The translations under genes and the position numbers were made by a program. Below are positions 1-7,146 of a DNA stretch of 64,000 nt, in pieces (the first letter of the stretch is position 1; every line of letters starts with the position of its first letter). The notes beneath the pieces are model-generated. The model saw nothing but the letters and a program-made list of their open reading frames with translations, was not told where the DNA came from and did not search any database. This DNA is from Mucinivorans hirudinis (GTDB taxonomy: Bacteria; Bacteroidota; Bacteroidia; Bacteroidales; Rikenellaceae): the NCBI GenBank assembly GCA_000723505.1, contig HG934468.1:652798-716797 (forward strand), in the 5' to 3' direction.

Positions 1-2
1 AA

Positions 3-422
3 CACGACCGCTATGTGGCGAAAAAACAAGCCCACCTTGAACGCCAACGCCAAGAGGAGCAACGACAAAAGGCACGAGAGAACGAGGAGCGTTTCCGAGA
101 ACTCAAATCCAAGTTTTTCGGCATCGCCTTTTCTGATGGAGCGATTGAGGTGAGAGTATTGGAGAGTGTGGACGAATTTTTCGATGAAGGAAAAGAGATG
201 CACCATTGCGTGTTCACAAACGCTTACTACCTACGTCCCGATAGCCTTATCTTCTCCGCCACCATTGACGGTAAACGCATCGAGACAATCGAAGTATCGC
301 TCAAAACACTAAAAGTCGTGCAATCTCGTGGCGTATGCAACAGCAACACCGAGTACCACGACCAAATCATCAAACTTGTCAACCGAAACAAACAACTCAT
401 TCGCCAACGAATGGCAGCATAA
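3..422 (+). CDS. PcfJ-like protein, C-terminal part
   Basis: The reading frame is open to the left edge, so only the C-terminal ~140 residues are present and the start lies outside the window. The first visible residues form a basic, Gln/Glu-rich helix, followed by a compact domain with the conserved stretch GKEMHHCVF and a VETIEV-like strand (here RIETIEVSL). This pattern is that of PcfJ-type proteins of conjugative elements in Bacteroidales and Firmicutes. Their function is not firmly established. It lies just before a small ORF on the same strand and near tra genes, consistent with a conjugative-transposon remnant. The GTG at 15 is not needed as a start because the frame continues upstream. 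Confidence 0.6.
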   Translation, partial: HDRYVAKKQAHLERQRQEEQRQKARENEERFRELKSKFFGIAFSDGAIEVRVLESVDEFFDEGKEMHHCVFTNAYYLRPDSLIFSATIDGKRIETIEVSLKTLKVVQSRGVCNSNTEYHDQIIKLVNRNKQLIRQRMAA

Positions 423-436
423 AACCCCAAAACAGA

Positions 437-697
437 ATGAAAAACATAGAATTAGAAAATATCGTGCAGATATTCAATACCGAGACCGCAGTGGCTTACG
501 CCCAAATTATCAACGTAGTAACAAACTGCACTACACATCAGAATTTATCTGACACAATGGCTATGTTACCTCAAATCACCACCTCACACCTCCACTTTGA
601 GTGGGGTTTCGGAGCATCTCACTTTTGGCTCAAGCAGAGAAAGGAACGCAACAGCCCCGAACTGTTCGACAACCGAATATTAATTGTTAAATTTTGA
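437..697 (+). CDS. Small hypothetical protein of the conjugative element
   Basis: An 86-residue ORF starting at ATG 437, 15 bases after the PcfJ-like stop and on the same strand, so probably co-transcribed. I chose this start over an upstream in-frame ATG at 335 because that one would overlap the PcfJ-like gene by about 90 bases. No known domain is recognised. The sequence has a hydrophobic, Thr-rich centre and an aromatic segment near HFEWGFGASHFW. A strong intrinsic terminator follows at once, supporting the end of an operon here. Confidence 0.5.
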   Translation: MKNIELENIVQIFNTETAVAYAQIINVVTNCTTHQNLSDTMAMLPQITTSHLHFEWGFGASHFWLKQRKERNSPELFDNRILIVKF

Positions 698-707
698 CTG
701 ACCTGAC

Positions 708-749
708 GGGCGGACTCCTCAAAAATGGAGCTCCGCCCGCTTCTTTTTT
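708..749 (+). terminator. Intrinsic terminator after the pcfJ-side operon
   Basis: A GC-rich hairpin (GGGCGGACTCC paired with GGAGCTCCGCCC, one bulged base) is followed by a TTCTTTTTT tract. It lies 10 bases after the stop at 697 and just before the IS110 element. Confidence 0.8.
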
Positions 750-805
750 CAGTGAGCCTGAGCGGAAAAAAAGTTCCTATGTTTGTAATCTGGTATAAAT
801 AAAAT

Positions 806-871
806 AAGCTATAAAGTTTTGGTTACCTTTGTTTTGCGGAACAAAATTATTAACCTCAAACTATATAGCTT
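806..871 (+). promoter_or_regulatory. Promoter inside a hairpin upstream of IS110 transposase
   Basis: A Bacteroidetes -7 box TACCTTTG is at 824-831. It sits in the loop of an imperfect ~19-bp inverted repeat (806-824 with 852-871; AAGCTATAAAGTTTTGGTT against AACC..AAACT..TATAGCTT). The second arm ends right at the transposase ATG, so the leader RNA could sequester the start codon when transcripts enter from outside. Confidence 0.5.
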
Positions 872-1951
872 ATGAGAGTGCAAATTAACAAATTAGATTT
901 CAAAGGACAAAATATTTATGTGGGAATTGATGTCCATTTGAAGAGTTGGTCGGTAGCTGTGATGTCCGAAGGCACACTCTTAAAGAGATTTAGCCAAAAC
1001 CCTTCTGCTGATGCGCTACACAGTTTTTTAACAGATAACTACCCCAATGCACTCTATAAGTCTGTTTATGAAGCAGGATTTAGCGGTTTTGGAGCACATT
1101 ATCGACTTAAAGAATTGGGAATAGATAATATTGTGGTCAATCCGGCTGATGTGCCCACAATGATGAAGGAGAAATTAAGAAAAACTTATGCCATTGATTG
1201 CGTGAAGTTAGCTCGCGGTCTCCGTTCGGGAGATTTAACAGGTATATATATTCACCCACAAGAGGCCCTTGAGCAACGTTCTTTGATAAGGTTAAGGGAA
1301 ACTATCACTAAGGATATGACTCGCGAAAAGAACCGAATAAAAGCATTTTTGTATTTCAACGGCATACCATATCCGGAGCAATTCGACAGTGGTAAATCTC
1401 ATTGGTCTAAGCGTTTTATGGATTGGTTGAGGAGTATAGAGTTGAAAACAAGATATGGCAGGGATACCCTGCAATTCTATATTGAGAAAGCGGAATACCA
1501 AAGAGAGATGTTGCTGCGTCAAACAAGATTAATGCGAGTACTCTCTCGGAGTGCTCATATTGGCTCGCAACTCAAATTACTCACTTCTGTTCCGGGAATA
1601 GGACTAACCATCGGAATGAACTTTTTGACAGAGTTGGGAGATATTAGCAGATTCAGGAGTTCCGACCAACTTGCTGCTTATATCGGATTGATTCCGATGT
1701 GCCACTCCAGCGGAGATAAACATAACGATGGAGATATCACTCTAAGAAAGCACGCCACCCTGAGGTGCTATATAGTGGAAGCGGCTTGGCGATCTATTCG
1801 CACCGACCCGGCGATGACGATGGCCTATGAAGAGTATTGTAAAAGAATGAAACCATCAAAGGCGATAATAAAAATAGCACGAAAACTTATTAACAGAATA
1901 TTCTTTGTGCTAAAACGAAAACAAGAATATGTTAGTTGCGTTGTCAAGTAG
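872..1951 (+). CDS. IS110-family transposase
   Basis: 359 residues, normal for the family. The N-terminal DEDD (RuvC-like) domain begins with YVGIDVHLKSW near residues 16-26, giving the first catalytic Asp. Further acidic candidates lie in YEAG and in AIDCVKLARGL. The C-terminal Transposase_20 domain carries the helix-hairpin-helix LLTSVPGIGL and the stretch QLAAYIGLIP followed by SSG, where the family's catalytic Ser lies. The enzyme is an RNA-guided recombinase in characterised relatives. The ORF looks intact. Confidence 0.92.
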   Translation: MRVQINKLDFKGQNIYVGIDVHLKSWSVAVMSEGTLLKRFSQNPSADALHSFLTDNYPNALYKSVYEAGFSGFGAHYRLKELGIDNIVVNPADVPTMMKEKLRKTYAIDCVKLARGLRSGDLTGIYIHPQEALEQRSLIRLRETITKDMTREKNRIKAFLYFNGIPYPEQFDSGKSHWSKRFMDWLRSIELKTRYGRDTLQFYIEKAEYQREMLLRQTRLMRVLSRSAHIGSQLKLLTSVPGIGLTIGMNFLTELGDISRFRSSDQLAAYIGLIPMCHSSGDKHNDGDITLRKHATLRCYIVEAAWRSIRTDPAMTMAYEEYCKRMKPSKAIIKIARKLINRIFFVLKRKQEYVSCVVK

Positions 1952-2295
1952 ATACAAATCCTATAATGTAAACAACTTATCCCAACCGAGAGATACCACA
2001 ATGTGCTTCTTGCAGCTTTGAAGTCTGCTCAAAAAAAGTTTGTGACTCTCGCTATTGTTAGACTGATACAGGAACTTGCGGCTCCCACAATCGGGAAGTC
2101 CGCTATGGGAAGGTTGTTTACGATAGGATTTAATAGGTTTTCTTAGCCATATGGACGATGTCGGCAGCAAAAAATGGGAGACCCAAAACGGTCTCCCAAA
2201 GTAGCGTTGCCGCATACCGTCGGGGTGTTTATTGCTGGCAGGTTGCTCCTCAGCAGAGCCTGTGTCCTCTTCAACACCCTGACACAAAGATACAA
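1952..2295 (+). ncRNA. Candidate bridge RNA / structured right end of IS110
   Basis: The region downstream of the transposase contains several strong hairpins. A perfect 9-bp stem TGGGAGACC/GGTCTCCCA lies at 2175-2183/2190-2198. A nested one has GGTGTT/AACACC enclosing CAGGT/GCCTG and TGCT/AGCA, at about 2224-2278. There is no convincing coding potential on the plus strand. In the IS1111 subgroup the guide RNA lies downstream of the recombinase, which fits, but this is inference from position and structure only. Confidence 0.4.
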
Positions 2296-2376
2296 AAACA
2301 TAAGTAAACCAAAAATAATTGCTAATTTATTTGGATTTCAAATGGGAAGAAGCAAAAAACCGACTGAAAATTTTCG

Positions 2377-2407
2377 CTATCTATTTTGTATAACCCAAAA
2401 TAGATAG
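2377..2407. repeat. Perfect 12-bp hairpin before the glycosylase gene
   Basis: CTATCTATTTTG at 2377-2388 pairs exactly with CAAAATAGATAG at 2396-2407 across a 7-base loop. There is no T-tract, so it is not a clear terminator. It could be a 5'-leader structure of the next gene (ATG at 2458). Confidence 0.5.
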
Positions 2408-2457
2408 TGGCAAGCAATTTGACTATTTAGTCAATCGTTTATAATATAAAATTCCTT

Positions 2458-2898
2458 ATGCGTCTGTGGTCTATTCATCCGAAATATCTCGACACCAAAG
2501 GTCTAACCGCTTGTTGGCGTGAAGGGCTTTTGGCTCGAAAAGTGTTGCTTGGTCAGACGAAAGGTTATCGCAACCATCCACAGTTAATACGCTTTCGTAG
2601 CACGCAAAATTCTGTTGCAGCAGTAGATGTTTTTCTCTCTGCCGTTCTTTCTGAAGCCCGGTTAAGAGGGTATAATTTTGATGCAACAAAGATAAATCTC
2701 ACCGCTAAATCGGAGACAATCGAAGTTACGCAAGGGCAGCTCAACTACGAGTTTGAGCACCTAAAAAAGAAGTTGGTAATTAGAGATAAAACGGCATTTG
2801 AGCGTATTGTTTCCGTGACAGAGATAGCCACTAATCCTATTTTCACAGTTGTCGATGGAGGTATTGCGGATTGGGAAGATGTAAAGCTAAGTAAATAA
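2458..2898 (+). CDS. Pyrimidine dimer DNA glycosylase (endonuclease V-like)
   Basis: A 146-residue protein that opens with MRLWSIHPKYLD and then GLLARKVLLGQTKGYRNHPQLIRF. This is the family signature of the Pyr_excise group related to T4 endonuclease V, which removes UV-induced pyrimidine dimers through an N-terminal glycosylase/AP-lyase. Length and N-terminus match the family, so the ORF appears complete. It stands alone between IS110 and IS4 and is likely cargo of the surrounding mobile region. No strong promoter box is visible. Confidence 0.85.
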   Translation: MRLWSIHPKYLDTKGLTACWREGLLARKVLLGQTKGYRNHPQLIRFRSTQNSVAAVDVFLSAVLSEARLRGYNFDATKINLTAKSETIEVTQGQLNYEFEHLKKKLVIRDKTAFERIVSVTEIATNPIFTVVDGGIADWEDVKLSK

Positions 2899-2936
2899 AC
2901 CTTTTCGGGGTTTATGATTTATATTGTGATTTTTTT

Positions 2937-4391
2937 CATTACTGACCGACAAAAAAGTTGAGAAAAAAAGAGAGGGGTAATCCCCTTTGAAGAGAATTAC
3001 CCCGATAGTTGTAATTTTGTAAGTGCAAACAATACAAGATTCAACTATGGGCAAAGATAGTTATAAAAATTTAGTCGGTCAGCCGATTTTCAAACAGGTT
3101 GTAGATTTTCTGCCAAGAGCGAAGTTTGACCTGTTAGTTCACCGCCACAAATCGGATAGGTACTACAAACGATTTCGCTCGTGGGAGCAGTTGATAACTT
3201 TGCTCTTTGGGGTCTTTAGCAGGTGTGATTCTGTGGGCGAGATTGCAGCAGCAATGCAGGGCTTGCAAGGCAAGTTGAGCTATTTGGGGCTAGATAAATC
3301 GCCCGCCAAAAGCACCATAGGCGATGCTTTGCGAGATAGAGATGAGGTTTTGTTCAGGGATTACTACTTTGAGTTATTGAGCCACTACTCGCCACTTTTG
3401 TCGGTCAGCCGAATTAAGGGGGTGGATTTTGAGAAGTTTTACATCTTCGATTCTACCACTATTCGCCTATTTTCGGACATAATGAAGGGGGTAGGTCGTA
3501 ACCCCAAAGGAGATGGTAAGAAGAAGGGTGGATTGAAGGTGCATATGATGATAGACGCTCACGCCGATTGTGCCAAGCACGTCAATATAAGCGAGGCAAA
3601 AATGCACGATAAGAAATTTCTGAGCAAGCTCAACCTCACAGCAGGGAGTATGATTTGTTTCGACAAGGCGTACAACGACTATGGGCAATATGCCCGCTGG
3701 ACAGAAGAGGGAGTTTGGTTTGTCGGACGGTTGAAACGCAATGCTGTTTACGAGGTACAGGAGGTTATTTCAGAGAAAGTGCTGAACGACAAAGAGTTTG
3801 GAGTAATATCAGAGGAGCACATTCATCTGAATTACAAGGATAATAAGGAGCAGAAGAAGGTTTGTTTAAGGAAAGTTGTTTATCGTGATGAAAAGGGTCG
3901 GATATTGGTTTTTATCACCAATAACTTTCAAATCAGTGCAGAGGATGTGGCTTTTATCTACAAGTGCCGCTGGCAAATAGAGCTGTTGTTTAAGAAGTTG
4001 AAGCAGAATTTTCAACTACACTTTTTCTACTCTGAGACCGAGAATGGAATTAAGACGCAGATATGGATAACGCTCATTGCTCATCTACTTTTGACGGTGT
4101 TGAAAGTCAAAACGCAGACTGACAAAGCATTTTCGACTGTTGCGGTGTTGGTGAGGATACATTTGACGAGTTATCTGGATATTTTTTGGATGATTCAGAA
4201 CTGCAAACGCACTTATCACAAGCGAAAAGGGGCTAATTTTTGCTCATCGAGCCGAGCCCCAACGATACAAATGGCACTATTTTGAGGGGGGGTAGGTATT
4301 TTGAAATGACTATTTATGCGGAAATACATGCTGATTACTAAACGATTGCAGAAATAATTAACAAAAATCCGATTTTAGTCGGTTAATAATG
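2937..4391 (+). mobile_element. IS4-family element, copy 1
   Basis: The terminal inverted repeats are CATTACTGACCGAC at 2937 and its counterpart ending GTCGGTTAATAATG at 4391 (12 of 14 match). It is flanked by a poly-T type duplication: ATTTTTTT at 2929-2936 and again at 4392-4399. The transposase is identical at protein level to that of copy 2 at 21108-22561, so transposition was recent. The right end abuts the promoter of the RNA at 4402. Confidence 0.9.
3023..4285 (+). CDS. IS4-family transposase (copy 1)
   Basis: 420 residues, a full-length DDE transposase. Visible catalytic features are FDSTTIRLFSDI (first Asp), CFDKAYNDYG (second Asp) and the YREK signature YKCRWQIELLFKKLK carrying the Glu. 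Its own promoter box TAATTTTG lies at about 3011, a few bases before the ATG at 3023. The protein is identical to the one encoded at 21213-22475 on the minus strand. No frameshift or stop is seen, so it is probably active. Confidence 0.93.
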   Translation: MQTIQDSTMGKDSYKNLVGQPIFKQVVDFLPRAKFDLLVHRHKSDRYYKRFRSWEQLITLLFGVFSRCDSVGEIAAAMQGLQGKLSYLGLDKSPAKSTIGDALRDRDEVLFRDYYFELLSHYSPLLSVSRIKGVDFEKFYIFDSTTIRLFSDIMKGVGRNPKGDGKKKGGLKVHMMIDAHADCAKHVNISEAKMHDKKFLSKLNLTAGSMICFDKAYNDYGQYARWTEEGVWFVGRLKRNAVYEVQEVISEKVLNDKEFGVISEEHIHLNYKDNKEQKKVCLRKVVYRDEKGRILVFITNNFQISAEDVAFIYKCRWQIELLFKKLKQNFQLHFFYSETENGIKTQIWITLIAHLLLTVLKVKTQTDKAFSTVAVLVRIHLTSYLDIFWMIQNCKRTYHKRKGANFCSSSRAPTIQMALF

Positions 4392-4401
4392 ATTTTTTTT
4401 C

Positions 4402-4640
4402 TAACTTTGTAGAAACTAATTAAACGGATATGCCTATGATGTAGTCATCATAATAGACTTATAAAATACATAAAATAGCTTTTAGCTGTTTATTCTCGTA
4501 CTCAAAATCGCCAATTATCGTCCAGAATAAACAGGGAAAGTCCTTGCTATATCATATTAGCACGGGCTCGACTTGTTTGGACATGGGGGTTTGGCGATTC
4601 CTGAGTACGGAACTTGTTGAGTTCCGTGCTTTTTTTATGC
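4402..4640 (+). ncRNA. Structured RNA with own promoter and terminator, upstream of DUF1273
   Basis: A -7 box TAACTTTG at 4402-4409 is followed by small hairpins (4434-4455, 4477-4492) and then a long rod. GTACTCA/TGAGTAC and AATCGCCAA/TTGGCGATT pair 4498-4514 with 4591-4608. Inside are GTCCA/TGGAC (4520-4524/4578-4582), AAGTC/GACTT (4538-4542/4570-4574) and TGCTA/TAGCA (4545-4549/4558-4562). It ends in an intrinsic terminator: ACGGAACT/AGTTCCGT at 4607-4627 and a T-run at 4630-4636. The 5' arm matches the start region of the next gene (4681-4700) except for three extra bases in the gene, so the 3' arm can pair with either. No known RNA family is recognised. Confidence 0.65.
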
Positions 4641-4686
4641 AAAAAGGTTCTCGGCAAAATTTATTAAATTAAAAAACCAAGTACTC

Positions 4687-5187
4687 ATGAAAATCGCCAA
4701 AGAAACAACCGTTGCCTTTACAGGCTATCGCACCGCCAAAATTCTACGCTCATCCAACGAGCCGGACATTCTTCAAACCATTGCCACAGAATTAGACAAA
4801 ACCGTCTTGTGTCTTCACAAGCAGGCTTACACAACTTTTTTGTCGGGAATGTCAGAGGGGTTTGATTTGTTTGCTGCCGAAGCAGTTCTACGAGCAAGAA
4901 TGAAACATCCCGAAATTAGACTTATCGCTGTCATTCCATTTCAAGGGCAGGAGTTGGGATATAGTGACAGGGACAAAGAACGTTACAAAATCATCTACGA
5001 ACTCGCCAACGAAGTAATTTACACCGATGAAAGCTATAACGAGCGAGCCTACTTAGACCGCAATGATTTTCTATTAGACAACTCATCGGTTGTCGTATGT
5101 TATTATGACGGACAGCGTGGGGGTACGATGTACACAGTCAATCGGGCAAAACTTCGAGCTTTGCCAATAATTAATCTCCATAAATAA
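4687..5187 (+). CDS. DUF1273 / SLOG-family protein (YpsA-like)
   Basis: 166 residues. The N-terminus has VAFTGYRTAKI and later FLSGMSEGFDLFAAEAVL, typical of DUF1273/YpsA, a Rossmann-like SLOG nucleotide-binding family. The G-rich loop after the first strand and the SGMAEGFD-type motif are both present. Biochemical roles are unclear. SLOG proteins are thought to bind nucleotides and often occur in mobile elements. The start at 4687 lies within GTACTCATGAAAATCGCC, which is complementary to the 3' arm of the upstream RNA. There is no good Shine-Dalgarno. It converges with traQ. Confidence 0.8.
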   Translation: MKIAKETTVAFTGYRTAKILRSSNEPDILQTIATELDKTVLCLHKQAYTTFLSGMSEGFDLFAAEAVLRARMKHPEIRLIAVIPFQGQELGYSDRDKERYKIIYELANEVIYTDESYNERAYLDRNDFLLDNSSVVVCYYDGQRGGTMYTVNRAKLRALPIINLHK

Positions 5188-5190
5188 AAT

Positions 5191-5224
5191 ATTCCCCTGC
5201 CACTCGTAGCGTTGGCAGGGGAAT
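5191..5224. terminator. Bidirectional terminator between DUF1273 gene and traQ
   Basis: A perfect 12-bp stem, ATTCCCCTGCCA at 5191-5202 with TGGCAGGGGAAT at 5213-5224, between two convergent stop codons. A and T runs on either side let it serve both strands. Confidence 0.8.
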
Positions 5225-5228
5225 TTGT

Positions 5229-5669
5229 TTATTGTGCATCAGAAGGCTTCGTCGTTTCATTCTGCATCGAGATTGAAAGTTCGTAACGCTGACCAAAACT
5301 ATCATAAACCGTGAGGTCTATCTGTTGTTGGTCGGAACACTCTGAAGTGTAGTAGAGCCGAAAGGTCTCTTTTTCGAGTGGGTAGGTGTCGTTCGGAAGA
5401 AAAACTGTGCCATCATCCATTTTCAGCGTACCTTTGCCTTCAGGTTGGAAGTAGCCGATGTGAAATTTCGTCTCTTTGTAGTTGCCCGATTTGTGGAGCT
5501 GACAGCGGATTTCTGCCGTTTCTCCTTGCTTGATACGTTTCTGTACGGGCATCGTGGAGAGCGAGAAGTCATACATCTGCTGAATGTCGAGTTTGTCGCT
5601 GCACGATGTGAGCGAAAATAGGATGCCGCTGATTGAGACGGCTATTAGTATGAAAAATGCTGTTTTCAT
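5229..5669 (-). CDS. traQ: Conjugative transposon protein TraQ (DUF3872)
   Basis: About 146 residues from MKTAFF at 5669. An upstream in-frame ATG at 5684 is possible but would precede the signal peptide with MEIIT. The start MKTAFFILIAVSISGILFSLTSC is a lipoprotein signal with the lipobox Cys. The remainder is a beta-rich domain of the DUF3872/TraQ family of Bacteroides conjugative transposons. It follows traO almost without gap, as the end of the tra operon. TraP, normally between O and Q in CTnDOT-type elements, is absent here. Confidence 0.82.
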   Translation of the reverse strand: MKTAFFILIAVSISGILFSLTSCSDKLDIQQMYDFSLSTMPVQKRIKQGETAEIRCQLHKSGNYKETKFHIGYFQPEGKGTLKMDDGTVFLPNDTYPLEKETFRLYYTSECSDQQQIDLTVYDSFGQRYELSISMQNETTKPSDAQ

Positions 5670-5683
5670 TGTGATGATTTCCA

Positions 5684-6244
5684 TTAGTTTATGATGAATT
5701 TCAGCCCTACGCCAAATTGCGTATGGAAGTGCCCGATCGAGCTACCCCAGAGTATCCGCTCTCGTGCGTTTACAAGTAGTACCAAACGGTCGGTCAGATA
5801 AGTTTCGAGTTCGAGTGTGATAGCACCGCCATAGATAAAGGCATCTTTATTGCGGAGTGTCGCTCCGTCGGCTAGCAGCTTGTCGCCCCAATTGCTCGTT
5901 TCGTAACCTGCGAGTGCCGAGCCGCCAATGCTCAAAAAGAATGTTTTTGAAGGGTCTGAGAGAAATTTAACATAGTAGCCTGCTTCGCCTGTAAACTGCG
6001 TTTTGGGGATGTAAATATCCTTGTAGACATACTCTTTGGAAAGGTACTCTGCCCCAAACACCCAACGGTTGCCGTTTTTTGTGTAGGTCGAAATTCCTGC
6101 ACCGAAATAGTAGTTTGTGGGCTTCTGAACGCCATCAACAAATCCTCCTCTGAGTTCTATCCCCTTCATTTTCGGGAGATAGCGTTGGGCGTGTGCCTGC
6201 CCACATAGGGCAAGCACCGCAACCAAAATCATTAGATACCTCAT
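5684..6244 (-). CDS. traO: Conjugative transposon protein TraO
   Basis: 186 residues with a cleavable signal peptide (MRYLMILVAVLALCGQAHA). The mature part looks like an outer-membrane beta-barrel: alternating strands such as GAEYLSKEY and ALAGYETSNWG, ending VGLKFIIN. This is the TraO family of Bacteroidales conjugative transposons. It is two bases downstream of the truncated traN and touches traQ, so the three were one operon on the minus strand. With its upstream promoter lost, expression is doubtful. Confidence 0.85.
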   Translation of the reverse strand: MRYLMILVAVLALCGQAHAQRYLPKMKGIELRGGFVDGVQKPTNYYFGAGISTYTKNGNRWVFGAEYLSKEYVYKDIYIPKTQFTGEAGYYVKFLSDPSKTFFLSIGGSALAGYETSNWGDKLLADGATLRNKDAFIYGGAITLELETYLTDRLVLLVNARERILWGSSIGHFHTQFGVGLKFIIN

Positions 6245-6246
6245 AG

Positions 6247-7107
6247 TTATTTAACTTTGAGCTCGTTAATTACTCTTGCACGCACGATGTCTTCGTTCTC
6301 GATGATGAACGATTGATGACGACCGCCTGACTTCTCGTGAAGCTCTACGACCAACTGTTTGTCGTCAGGAATGGTGAATTTCTCCATTGTGAATACTGTG
6401 CGTTCGTCCTTGTTACCTGCAATGCGTGTGGCATAGTTGTAGGCACGGAGCGGAAAAATCACCTGTTCCTGAATGGCGGTACGCTTGGCAACTTTCTTGT
6501 CAACAATCTTAAACACAATGAAATCTACATCGAAAGGTACATTTGAGGTGTTGCGGATTTGTGTATGGAAATAGAGCAAGCCGTTGTGGGTGTATAGCCC
6601 TTTCAGCAGATACTGAATACCAAAAGACTTTGAGCCGATATGCTTCACCTCTCGGTTGTCGTTCTTGTGAATGGACTTCATAATCAGATGCACGAGCTTC
6701 GGTGACTCGCTGCCGAGCTCCTCCAGATAGATATCTAAGGCATTATTCGGGCGATTGACCTCACTGCCATCGTGGATAAAATCTTTCATCTCAATGTTTA
6801 GCAGCAGTGGTTCATCTGCGTATTTTACATTGAAAGTGTAAAAACTGCCGCTCTCGGTAATCACCGAAAAGTTGGTTTCGGTGCGGAAATTCTTAACCGT
6901 TGCTTTGACACGGATAACATTCTCTGCCCCGTCCGCCTTGCCTGCTATGAGGTTAGGCGAGCCCAAATCAACATAGCGAACTGCCGATGGGAAGATGATG
7001 TGCGTGGTTTTTTCGTAAGTTACTTCGATACCGTGCGGCGGTATCATTCGGTCAAACGTCACCTTTTTGGTCAGACCGTGATAAAGGTCTCCTGTTGTTT
7101 CGAGACT
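6247..7107 (-). pseudogene. traN: traN, 5'-truncated by IS256
   Basis: Conjugative transposon TraN (DUF4138), an outer-membrane-associated partner of TraM/TraK. The visible part runs from SLETTGDLYHG to the C-terminus RARVINELKVK. About 285 residues of native sequence are left. The open frame continues to 7173, but residues before SLETTG are encoded by the IS256 terminal repeat, so the native N-terminus with its signal peptide is missing and is not found on the other side of the IS pair. The gene is broken. Confidence 0.85.
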
Positions 7108-7146
7108 GTAATCTGAACTCTGTCCAAAAACACTTACCTTTGTATT

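Larger units (their letters stand above)
750..2300 (+). mobile_element. IS110-family insertion sequence (approximate limits)
   Basis: It consists of one transposase gene flanked by a ~120-base left non-coding part and a ~340-base right non-coding part rich in hairpins. IS110 elements lack long terminal repeats, so the limits cannot be read directly. I place them between the terminator at 749 and the change of sequence character near 2300. Members of this family encode a structured bridge RNA in one non-coding end, and both ends here have candidate structures. Confidence 0.6.

Noticed and set aside
1961..2287. 108-residue minus-strand ORF in the IS110 tail
   Set aside because: It covers a region of strong RNA hairpins, has no recognised domain and no start signals; better explained as structured non-coding sequence.
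4402..4640. Retron or 6S RNA
   Set aside because: No reverse transcriptase is nearby, and the rod lacks a large central open bubble; the link to the DUF1273 start is the better explanation.
7104..7107. Direct target duplication GAGACT for IS256
   Set aside because: The similar bases at 9673-9678 are in inverted, not direct orientation and may belong to the terminal repeat.
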